DNA of 64,000 nucleotides, taken from contig OW818686.1 in the NCBI GenBank assembly GCA_942493305.1, positions 1,612,001-1,676,000 of the forward strand, in the 5' to 3' direction. The translations under genes were made by a program, and so were the position numbers. Positions 7,152 through 14,246 of the stretch are shown here, piece after piece (position 1 is the first letter of the stretch; every line of letters starts with the position of its first letter). The DNA is from UBA7672 sp030824255. Lineage in GTDB: Bacteria; Pseudomonadota; Alphaproteobacteria; Caulobacterales; Hyphomonadaceae. The notes below the pieces were generated by a model. It searched no databases and was not told the origin of the DNA. It saw only the letters and a list, made by a program, of their open reading frames with translations.

Positions 7152-8024
7152 ATGGCCGACTTCACGCAGTTCGATCTCGCGGTCACCAAGGGCGTCGCGG
7201 TCGCGACGTTCAATCGACCTGACAAGATGAACACGTTTACGCCGACCATGATGCGCGAACTGATCGAACTGTTCGACTTCACTGACGCGGATGACACAGT
7301 GAAGGCCGTCGTGATCACGGGGTCGGGCAGAGCGTTCTGCGCTGGCGCTGAGCTCGGCATTGCAGGCGGCGATACGTTCAACTATTCGCGGCGCGCGTCG
7401 GGCGACGAGATCATTCATGACGGTATTCGTCGTGATGGCGGCGGGCGGGCCGTGCTGCGCATTTATCGTTCGCTGAAGCCGGTGATTGCGGCGGTGAATG
7501 GGGCGGCGGTGGGGGTGGGGGCGACGATGCAGCTGCCGATGGATTTCCGCCTTGCGTCGACCACTGCGAAGTTCGGCTTCGTGTTCGCCCGCCGGGGCAT
7601 CACGCCGGAGGCATGTTCGAGCTGGTTCCTGCCGCGCCTTGTGGGCGTGCCGACCGCGCTGGACTGGGTTTACTCGGGCCGCGTGTTCGATGCGAACGAG
7701 GCGAAGGAGAAGGGGCTGGTGCAATCCGTGCACGCGCCGGAAGACCTGCTGCCGGCCGCGATGGAGCTGGCGCAGAAGCTGACGGAGAAATCGGCGGGCG
7801 TTTCGATCGCGGTCGCGCGCCAGATGATCTGGCGGATGATGGGCGCGGAGCATCCGATGGAAGCGCACAAGATCGACAGCCGTGCGCTGCAGATCCGTGG
7901 TCAGTCGACGGATGTGAAGGAAGGCATCGAGAGCTTCATGCAGAAGCGCGATCCAAACTTCCCCAACTCCGTGAGCAAGGACTTCCCGGCGGATATCTTC
8001 GCGGATGAGCCTGATTTCGAATAG
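7152..8024 (+). CDS. Enoyl-CoA hydratase/isomerase (crotonase) family protein, 290 aa
   Basis: Crotonase-fold enzyme acting on acyl-CoA thioesters. The first oxyanion-hole segment is RAFCAGAEL (about residues 60-68) and the second is NGAAVGVGATM (about 116-126). The acidic residue in RGITPEACSS (about 147-156) sits at the catalytic glutamate of hydratases and isomerases, while the second glutamate of true hydratases is not obvious. The C-terminal helical trimerisation part is complete. GGAAG precedes the ATG. The gene follows cdd by 12 bases. It is probably a broad-specificity hydratase or isomerase of fatty-acid degradation; exact substrates cannot be told from the sequence. Confidence 0.88.
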   Translation: MADFTQFDLAVTKGVAVATFNRPDKMNTFTPTMMRELIELFDFTDADDTVKAVVITGSGRAFCAGAELGIAGGDTFNYSRRASGDEIIHDGIRRDGGGRAVLRIYRSLKPVIAAVNGAAVGVGATMQLPMDFRLASTTAKFGFVFARRGITPEACSSWFLPRLVGVPTALDWVYSGRVFDANEAKEKGLVQSVHAPEDLLPAAMELAQKLTEKSAGVSIAVARQMIWRMMGAEHPMEAHKIDSRALQIRGQSTDVKEGIESFMQKRDPNFPNSVSKDFPADIFADEPDFE

Positions 8025-8134
8025 CGCGGACCAGGACGTTACCGGAAGGTTGCCGGCGGGCCTGCAAGTGTACCGGGCCGTTTCATCATGTTTCACTGGT
8101 TTTGTGGGAGTGTCTCCTATTCTGGAGGCTTCCC

Positions 8135-8635
8135 GTGAAGCAGCGCATGGGCGATCTGTCCATTCTCGTGGTCGACGATCATCGTTTCATGCAGCAGGTG
8201 ATGCGCCTGATGCTGAACGAGCTGGGCGTGCGCCATACCGTTGCCGCGCTTACGGTCGATGAAGGGCTGCGGCTGCTTGGCAGCCAGCCCTTCGATATCG
8301 TCATCGCCGATTATCTGATGGGCACGCAGAGCGGCGCAGAGTTCACGCGGCTGGCCCGGTCCGAGCATTTCGACGGCGATCGCTTCGTGCCGATCATCGC
8401 CTGCACCGCAGATACGACCCCGCGCACGGTGAAGGAATTGCGGGATGCGGGCGCCGACGAAATCCTGACCAAGCCGGTGTCGCCCCGCATGATCTGGGCC
8501 AAGCTGGCGGCCGTGATCAATGCGCGCCGCCGCTTCGTCGAGGCGCCGGAGTTCTTCGGCCCAGATCGCCGCCGCCGTGATCGCTACATGCGACCGAGCG
8601 ATGATCGCCGCAAGGGCGACACGGACGTCGCCTGA
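8135..8635 (+). CDS. Single-domain response regulator, 166 aa
   Basis: A CheY-like receiver domain fills residues 7-130. The acidic pocket is D14/D15, the phosphoacceptor is D59 (IVIADYLMG), the switch threonine is T91 and the conserved lysine is K113 (LTKPVS). No DNA-binding or enzymatic output domain follows, only an Arg-rich tail (PDRRRRDR, then DDRRKGD) that is common on small alphaproteobacterial receivers. The start is GTG at 8135, with GGAGG seven bases upstream; the ATG at 8102 has no such signal. No histidine kinase is adjacent. The stop codon directly abuts the stop codon of pyk on the other strand. It probably acts by protein-protein contact in phosphorelay or motility control. Confidence 0.88.
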   Translation: MKQRMGDLSILVVDDHRFMQQVMRLMLNELGVRHTVAALTVDEGLRLLGSQPFDIVIADYLMGTQSGAEFTRLARSEHFDGDRFVPIIACTADTTPRTVKELRDAGADEILTKPVSPRMIWAKLAAVINARRRFVEAPEFFGPDRRRRDRYMRPSDDRRKGDTDVA

Positions 8636-10036
8636 TTACTTCCTCTCCACGACCTTGATCGTGTCTGTCGAGTTGTCGCTGGCGTACGGATAGCCGGCGG
8701 TGATGACGAAGCGCTTGATGTTGGAGGCAGCCTCGTGGCGTGTCACGGCGTCGAGGATGTCGTCGAAGCTTTTTGGTTCTTCCGGCTCGAGGTCGGCATT
8801 CACACCCCAGACGAGGGAGAGTCTGCGCGCCGTCGGCAGGTGGGGGGTGAGGGCGTGGATGGGTTGTTTGGGGCGGGTGGCGGAGACCCGCTGCGCGGAC
8901 GAGCCGGAGCGCGTGAAGACCACCAGCGGACAATCGAGATCGTCGGCGAGCTTGGCCGCGGCGCGGGCGCAAGCGTCGGCCGTCGAGTTTTCGCTGACGG
9001 GGACGATGGGGAAGGAGGGGTTGGCGTCGCGGTCGGTTTCGATGGCGCGGATGATCCGATCCATGATGGCGACGGCCGCTGTAGGATGGCGGCCTACGGC
9101 GGATTCTGCCGAGAGCATGACGGCGTCGGCGCCCTGGTAGACGGCGGTGGCGACATCGTTGGCTTCGGCGCGGGTGGGGACGAGGGCTTCGATCATCGAT
9201 TCAAGCATGTGCGTGGCGACGATCACCGGCTTGCCGTGGGCGCGCGCGGTACGGACGATGCGGCGCTGGGCGACGGGGACCTGCTCGGGCGAGAGTTCGA
9301 CGCCGAGGTCGCCGCGCGCGACCATCACGGCGTCGGAATGCTGGACGATGGCTTCCAGTTCATCGAGGGCGGCGGGTTTTTCGATCTTGGCGATGATGGG
9401 GATGTGGTCGCCGAAGGTCTGTTTCGCCAGCATGACGTCGCCCGCGCGCTGGACGAAGGACAGGGCGATATAGTCGACGCCCTGGCTGAGGGCGAAGAGG
9501 CCGTCGGCAATGTCTTTCTCTGTCAGTGCCGGAATGGGGATCGGGCGACCGGGAGCGGCGATGCCTTTCCGGCTCATGATGCGGCCGGGGGCGACGGGGC
9601 GGGCGATGCGGTCGGCGCCGTCGACCTTGACGATGTGGAGCATCATCTTGCCGTCGTCGATCAGGAGCTTGTCGCCGAGTTGCAGCGAAGCGACGAGTTC
9701 GGGATGCGGGATCGGAATGGTGTCCGGGGCAGTCGCGGTCATCGCGGCGATCAGGCGAAGTTCGGACGACATGCGGACATCGACGAAGCCGCCCGGCAGA
9801 TCACCGACGCGGAGCTTCGGACCCTGAAGGTCGGCGAGGAGGGCGACGGGGCGGCCGGAGGCTTTTTCCGCTTCGCGCGCGGCGGCGATGCGGGCGGCGT
9901 GTTCGGCGTGGCTGCCATGGGAGAAGTTGAGACGGAAGAGATCGACGCCGGCGCGCAGCAGTTCTTCCATCTTGAGGGCCCCGTCGCTGGCGGGGCCGAG
10001 CGTAGCGAGGATTTTTGTGCGGCGGCGGATGGACAT
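8636..10036 (-). CDS. pyk: Pyruvate kinase, 466 aa
   Basis: Converts phosphoenolpyruvate and ADP to pyruvate and ATP, the last step of glycolysis or the Entner-Doudoroff route. The N-terminus has RRTKILATLGPAS, then LFRLNFSHGSH. The B-domain loop lies at about residues 70-165. The catalytic lysine is in IIAKIEKPAAL, and the metal/substrate segment reads MVARGDLGVEL. The family signature region KPVIVATHMLESM has His where many enzymes have Gln. The C-terminal allosteric domain is full length. The ATG at 10036 fits the family start; the frame open to 10099 adds an unrelated stretch. It is transcribed alone and is convergent with the response regulator with no base between stops. Confidence 0.95.
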   Translation of the reverse strand: MSIRRRTKILATLGPASDGALKMEELLRAGVDLFRLNFSHGSHAEHAARIAAAREAEKASGRPVALLADLQGPKLRVGDLPGGFVDVRMSSELRLIAAMTATAPDTIPIPHPELVASLQLGDKLLIDDGKMMLHIVKVDGADRIARPVAPGRIMSRKGIAAPGRPIPIPALTEKDIADGLFALSQGVDYIALSFVQRAGDVMLAKQTFGDHIPIIAKIEKPAALDELEAIVQHSDAVMVARGDLGVELSPEQVPVAQRRIVRTARAHGKPVIVATHMLESMIEALVPTRAEANDVATAVYQGADAVMLSAESAVGRHPTAAVAIMDRIIRAIETDRDANPSFPIVPVSENSTADACARAAAKLADDLDCPLVVFTRSGSSAQRVSATRPKQPIHALTPHLPTARRLSLVWGVNADLEPEEPKSFDDILDAVTRHEAASNIKRFVITAGYPYASDNSTDTIKVVERK

Positions 10037-10703
10037 GGGCGAGGTCCCGATTGATTCGCCGGGACCGTAGGGCGGAATGACGACAAGCGGAACCCGCATG
10101 CGGGCGCGTCCCCTGCTGCCTTTGCGGCAGAGGGATTATGTTTGCGTCATGCGCCCCGCGTTTAGTTCAGGCGGAGCGGGGACAAGACAGGACATGCGCG
10201 CGAAGGGGCGCGCGGCATGGCGTGTGCCGCCCCCTGGCCCGGCTTGTGCGCTTTGCGTGCGTCCGGCGTGACAGGGGGTGAATGGATCACCAGCCGGGAC
10301 GACATCAACGGCGTCATGCCTGGCAAGCGAAGCGCATCCCGACCATCGCGGTTTATGGCTTTGGTGGGAGTGGCTTGGCTGGTGAGATGCGTGAGCGTCG
10401 GTGTTCGACGCTGCGCGTCGACTGCCGGGCGGGAGCCCGGCGGTCCATTGGATTTCCTTCTGAGTTGAAAGAGTTTCACGAGGCTCAGGAACGCGCACAG
10501 CGCCGCCGCCAGCAAAGGCTGGATGAGCGGCGAGAGTTTGCCGACTGCCCGAATGTGCGTTCGTGCTCGTGTCATGGCGAGCAAGATAGGCGTGGTGGTG
10601 GAAGGGTGGGACGGACGGTCGTGCCACTTTATTTTTGCAGTTGGGCCGTCCCACACCTAGCGCGCTGATTTTGTTCGGGGTGGGATGCGGGGCGCACAAA
10701 AGA
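10037..10703. other. Gene-poor stretch of about 670 bases upstream of pyk
   Basis: No convincing gene is present. A minus-strand frame (10162-10575) encodes one hydrophobic segment followed by low-complexity Pro/Arg text without a ribosome-binding site, and a plus-strand frame (10282-10668) is equally unlike a protein. An inverted repeat GTGGGACGG (10606-10614) / CCGTCCCAC (10646-10654) flanks an AT-rich loop. The segment around 10290-10450 contains fragments such as GGATGCGCTTCGC and CTGCGCGTCGAC of the kind found in dispersed intergenic repeats. The pyk promoter must lie at the left end of this region. Confidence 0.5.
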
Positions 10704-10731
10704 AAAGGCCCGCTGTTTCCAGCGGGCCTTT
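10704..10731 (-). terminator. Strong hairpin terminator after the first serine hydrolase gene
   Basis: A perfect 12-bp stem, AAAGGCCCGCTG (10704-10715) with CAGCGGGCCTTT (10720-10731), closes a four-base loop. On the minus strand the stem runs into TTTTCTTTT. It lies 19 bases beyond the stop codon of the gene at 10750-12051. Confidence 0.9.
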
Positions 10732-10749
10732 GTGTTTCTGCGGGTGATC

Positions 10750-12051
10750 CTACTTCGCCAGCGCCTTGTAGACGAGCTGTTGTGACTCGCCGCGAAGGTT
10801 GATGGCGCCGGGGCCGGGGTTGCCGCGACGCTGGATCATGCCGACGAAGCCGATGTCGTTGACCGGGTCGATCCACATCCACGTGCCGTCGATGCCGAAC
10901 CAGTCATACATGCCGGTGGGGGCGGGCGCGGCTTCTGTCGGTGCAGCCGTTTTCACGGCGCCGCCCCAGCCGAAGCCGGCGCCGCCGAAGACGCCCTTGG
11001 TGTCGCCGATGTGGTTGGTCATCATGACTTTCACGGTGTCCGGCTTGAGGATCTGTTTCCCGTCCAGCGTGCCCTCGTTGAGGATCATCTGGATGAAGCG
11101 GACGTAATCGTGCGTGGTGGAGGTGAGGCCGCCGCCGCCGGATTCGTGGTGGTTGCGGATGGTGAAGCTGTAGCCGTCCGGGAAGACTTCCTTCTCGCCC
11201 GCCGCATTGCGCTGGTACACCGTGGCGAGGCGGTTCTTGTAGTCCTCGTCCGAGAGGAAGAAGGCCGTGTCGTTCATGCCGAGCGGCGTGAAGATGTTCT
11301 GGTCAAGATAATCGCCCAGCGTCTTGCCGGTGATCTTCTCAAGCGCCGCCGCCTGCACGTCGACCGTGTAGGAATAGCTCCAGCGTTCGCCCGGCTGGAA
11401 CAGCAGCGGGATCTCCGAGAGGCGGTTCATCGCGGCCTGGAGATTGGGCTGGGCGTGCGGGTTGGCGCGCTGGAATTCCTTGTCGACGGCGGTGGCGGCC
11501 GAGAGGCCGTAACCGAAGCCGGCGGTGTGGGTCATCACCTCGTTCATGTTCGGCGGGCGATTGGCCGGCACGAGGCCTTCGGTGATCGAGTCTGCCTTGG
11601 TGGCGACTTTCAGATTGCCGAGTTCGGGCAGGAATTTCGTGACCGGGTCTTCAGCCTTCCACTTGCCCTGTTCCCAGAGCTGCATCATGGCGACGCCGAC
11701 GACCGGCTTGGTCATCGAGCGGATGCGGAAGATGGTGTCTTCCGTGACGGCCGGGCCGCTGATCGACTGCGCGCCGAAGGTGTTGAAGGCGACGAGCTTG
11801 CCATCCTTCACCAGCGCGTATTGCAGGCCCACGACTTCGTTCTTGTCGACGGCTTCCTTGAGACGCGCGTCGAGGGCCTGAAGGCCGGCAGGCGTGAAGG
11901 CGGGGGCGGTTGCGACGACGTCGGTGGCGGTCGGCCATGCGGTCGAGGCGGTTGTCGTGCCGCCTTCCATCGCGGCGCAGGCGGCGAGGACGCTGGCGAG
12001 GCCAGCGACGAGCCAGACTTTTCCGATCGTGATCATTCCGGTGCGCGACAT
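10750..12051 (-). CDS. Serine hydrolase lipoprotein, class C beta-lactamase/esterase family, 433 aa (paralogue 1)
   Basis: This belongs to the beta-lactamase-related family of penicillin-binding proteins, esterases and class C enzymes. The nucleophile motif SxxK is SMTK (RIRSMTKPVVGVAM, about residue 113), and the second motif is YSYT, a Y-x-N-like element. Asp/His-rich segments (HESGGGGL, then THDYVRF) precede the C-terminal substrate loop GTWMWIDPVNDIGFVGM. A lipobox (ASVLAAC) follows a signal sequence, so the protein is exported and lipid-anchored. The start at 12051 has GGAGG about ten bases upstream. It is a clear paralogue of the gene at 12163-13611, which has its own terminator between. 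An esterase or D-aminopeptidase role is as likely as beta-lactam hydrolysis. Confidence 0.88.
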   Translation of the reverse strand: MSRTGMITIGKVWLVAGLASVLAACAAMEGGTTTASTAWPTATDVVATAPAFTPAGLQALDARLKEAVDKNEVVGLQYALVKDGKLVAFNTFGAQSISGPAVTEDTIFRIRSMTKPVVGVAMMQLWEQGKWKAEDPVTKFLPELGNLKVATKADSITEGLVPANRPPNMNEVMTHTAGFGYGLSAATAVDKEFQRANPHAQPNLQAAMNRLSEIPLLFQPGERWSYSYTVDVQAAALEKITGKTLGDYLDQNIFTPLGMNDTAFFLSDEDYKNRLATVYQRNAAGEKEVFPDGYSFTIRNHHESGGGGLTSTTHDYVRFIQMILNEGTLDGKQILKPDTVKVMMTNHIGDTKGVFGGAGFGWGGAVKTAAPTEAAPAPTGMYDWFGIDGTWMWIDPVNDIGFVGMIQRRGNPGPGAINLRGESQQLVYKALAK

Positions 12052-12108
12052 TGGCGTTCTCCCTCCGGGTCGTTTCTTGTCTTGAAAAGGCTTGTCTTCA
12101 AAAAGAAA

Positions 12109-12142
12109 GGGCGGCGTTGAGCCCATGATCCCAACGCCGCCC
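12109..12142 (-). terminator. Hairpin terminator between the two serine hydrolase paralogues
   Basis: GGGCGGCGTTG (12109-12119) pairs with CAACGCCGCCC (12132-12142) around a 12-base loop. On the minus strand the stem is followed by TTTCTTTTT. It ends transcription of the upstream paralogue and implies that the downstream one has its own promoter. Confidence 0.8.
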
Positions 12143-12162
12143 GATGGTGTTTCCGTCGCGCC

Positions 12163-13611
12163 TTAGTGCGCCGGTTCGAGTTCTTTCGCCGGGGCAGGCG
12201 CTGCGGTTGCAGCCGCCGTCGGGGCGAGAGCTTCGTAGACGAGCTTGGCCGAGTCATTCCGGAAGTTCATGCCTTCCGGACGCGAACCGCCCATCGACTG
12301 GATCATGCCGACGAAGAAGAGATCGTTGGCCGGATCGATCCAGAACCAGGTGCCGGCAGCGCCGCCCCAGTAATGCGTGCCCTTGCCATAGGGTTGGCCG
12401 GTGACGGACGTGTCGTCATAGACGGCGAAGTCCATGCCGAAGCCGACGCCGGGCAGGCCGGGGTTGGCGGTCGTGCCGTCGGAGTAGAGTTTGAGATCGC
12501 CGATGGCGTTTGTGCGCATCAGTTCGACCGTTTCCGGTTTCAGCACGGTGTTGCCCGCGAGCGTACCCTTGCCGAGGAACATCTGCGCGAAGCGCGCATA
12601 GTCGTGCGTCGAGCCGACAAGGCCGCCGCCGCCCGATTCCATGCGGTTCGGATCGGTGAAGCCCGGACGGTCCGGACGCTCGGGGTTCACGGCGAGGGCT
12701 TTCAGGTCCTTGTCCCAGCGATAGACGTCAGCGAAGCGCGGCTTCTTTTCTTCGGAAACGAAGAAGGCCGTGTCGGTCATGCCGAGCGGCGTGAAGATGT
12801 GCTGCTGGAAGTATTCGCCGAGCTTCTGGCCCGAGAGCTTCTGGACGATGTAGCCCTGGATATCGACGCCGACCGAATAGTACCAGCGCGTGCCCGGATC
12901 GTAGATCAGCGGGATGTCCTTGATCTTGGTGATCATCTCCTCGAGGTCTTTCGAGGCGAGGACGGCGGTGTCGCGGAAGGCGTTGTTGGCTGGATCATCG
13001 CCGGAGAGGCCATAGGCGAAGCCGGCGGTGTGGCTCATCAGCTCCTTCATGGTCGGCTCGTGCGAGGCGGCGACCGTGACGGGCTTGCCGTCCTTCATTT
13101 CGACCTTGCCGTCTTTCCACGAGAGCACCTGCAGGCCCGCGAGTTCGGGCACATGCTTGGAGACGGGATCTTCCATCGCCCATTTGCCCTGCTCATAGAG
13201 CTGCATCATGGCGACGCCGGTGATCGGCTTGGTCATCGAGTAGATGCGAAAGAGCGAGTCTTTGGTCATCGGCGCGCCGGTCTTCGGGTCGCCGGACTGG
13301 ACGCCGTAGGACTTGAAGGCGGCAATGTCGCCGCCCTTGCCGAGGATGTACGTCAGGCCGGCGACGTCGCCGTCGGTGACTGACTGGGCGAGGCGCGCAT
13401 CGAGCGCGGCGATGCCTTCAGCCGTGAAGCCGAGCGTGGTTGCGTCGGCGACGGCGGCTGTGGGCCAGACGGCGGTGTCAGACGGGGCGGCGGCGGCGGC
13501 GGCCGGAGCGGCTGGCGCGGCGGGCTCGCCCGCGCCGCAGGCAGCGAGGATGGCGAAGGATGCGGCTGCCAGAAGCAGGCGCGATCCGAACTTCAACGGA
13601 TTTGTGGACAT
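12163..13611 (-). CDS. Serine hydrolase lipoprotein, class C beta-lactamase/esterase family, 482 aa (paralogue 2)
   Basis: Same architecture as the neighbour: signal peptide with lipobox (AILAACGAG), an Ala/Pro-rich linker, then the beta-lactamase-like domain. The nucleophile motif SMTK is in RIYSMTKPITGVAM, the tyrosine motif reads YYSVGVD, and the C-terminal loop is GTWFWIDPANDLFFVGM. It is about 50 residues longer than paralogue 1, through insertions around the middle (KVEMKDGKPV, then WDKDLKALAVNPERP) and an Ala/Pro tail. The ATG at 13611 has GGGGAG four bases upstream; the longer frame to 13779 is rejected. The pair arose by tandem duplication. Substrate is unknown; periplasmic or outer-membrane location is inferred from the lipobox. 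Confidence 0.88.
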   Translation of the reverse strand: MSTNPLKFGSRLLLAAASFAILAACGAGEPAAPAAPAAAAAAPSDTAVWPTAAVADATTLGFTAEGIAALDARLAQSVTDGDVAGLTYILGKGGDIAAFKSYGVQSGDPKTGAPMTKDSLFRIYSMTKPITGVAMMQLYEQGKWAMEDPVSKHVPELAGLQVLSWKDGKVEMKDGKPVTVAASHEPTMKELMSHTAGFAYGLSGDDPANNAFRDTAVLASKDLEEMITKIKDIPLIYDPGTRWYYSVGVDIQGYIVQKLSGQKLGEYFQQHIFTPLGMTDTAFFVSEEKKPRFADVYRWDKDLKALAVNPERPDRPGFTDPNRMESGGGGLVGSTHDYARFAQMFLGKGTLAGNTVLKPETVELMRTNAIGDLKLYSDGTTANPGLPGVGFGMDFAVYDDTSVTGQPYGKGTHYWGGAAGTWFWIDPANDLFFVGMIQSMGGSRPEGMNFRNDSAKLVYEALAPTAAATAAPAPAKELEPAH

Positions 13612-13829
13612 TTTCTCCCCTGTGTGGCGCCGGCTCTTGGGCCGGTCGGCTCGGGGCGGACCATAGGCCGGAACGCCGGTTACAGGGAAGGACGCTGGGG
13701 CAGGCATCCCGAAAGCGTGAAGGCCTCTATTTGCGGCAGATGACGCAGCGTCTCCTTGCTTTTTGCGAACGAATTGCAATTTGAAGGCTGTACCTGCAAG
13801 GTCGGCCGCCCTGCGACAAGCAAACCGAG

Positions 13830-14246
13830 ATGTCTGACGCCAAACCGCCTCACGTCAAACCCAAGGCAAATCCGCTGACGCGCCCGCTTTTTCTTGTGGC
13901 GGGCGTGCTGCTGACGGTTGTCGGCGTCGTCGGCTATTTCCTGCCGGGCATGCCGGGAACGATCTTCCTGATCCTGGCGGCGGGCTGTTTCACGCGGTCT
14001 TCGCCCAAGCTGGAGGCCTGGCTGCTGAACCATCCGCGGCTGGGGCCGAGCGTGGTGGCCTGGCGGGATAACGGCGCCATCCCGCGCAAGATCAAGATCA
14101 TCGCGATCGGCTCGATGCTGATCTCGTTCGTGATCATGCTGCTGGTTCACATGTCGCCGATGTGGACGGCAATCGTCGGCGTCGCCCTGCTGGCGAGCGC
14201 GATCTATGTCGGCACGCGGCCGGAAGGGCCGAAGGCGGCGGGCTAG
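13830..14246 (+). CDS. YbaN-like inner-membrane protein (DUF454 family), 138 aa
   Basis: A small membrane protein of the YbaN/DUF454 family, whose function is unknown. The first hydrophobic segment (about residues 18-42) is followed by the family hallmark FLPGMPGTIFLILAAGCF, then SSPKLEAWLLNHPRLGP and WRDNGAIPRKIKI. Two more hydrophobic stretches (about 92-110 and 112-127) complete the protein. The start has no clear ribosome-binding site, but the length fits the family. It is divergent from the serine hydrolase and convergent with the RTX gene: the two stop codons overlap in the palindrome CTAG at 14243-14246. Confidence 0.88.
   Translation: MSDAKPPHVKPKANPLTRPLFLVAGVLLTVVGVVGYFLPGMPGTIFLILAAGCFTRSSPKLEAWLLNHPRLGPSVVAWRDNGAIPRKIKIIAIGSMLISFVIMLLVHMSPMWTAIVGVALLASAIYVGTRPEGPKAAG

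Noticed and set aside
10162..10575. Minus-strand frame with one hydrophobic segment in the gene-poor region
   Set aside because: There is no ribosome-binding site at the ATG (10575), and the text after the hydrophobic segment is Pro/Arg/Thr low complexity that looks like translated intergenic repeat.
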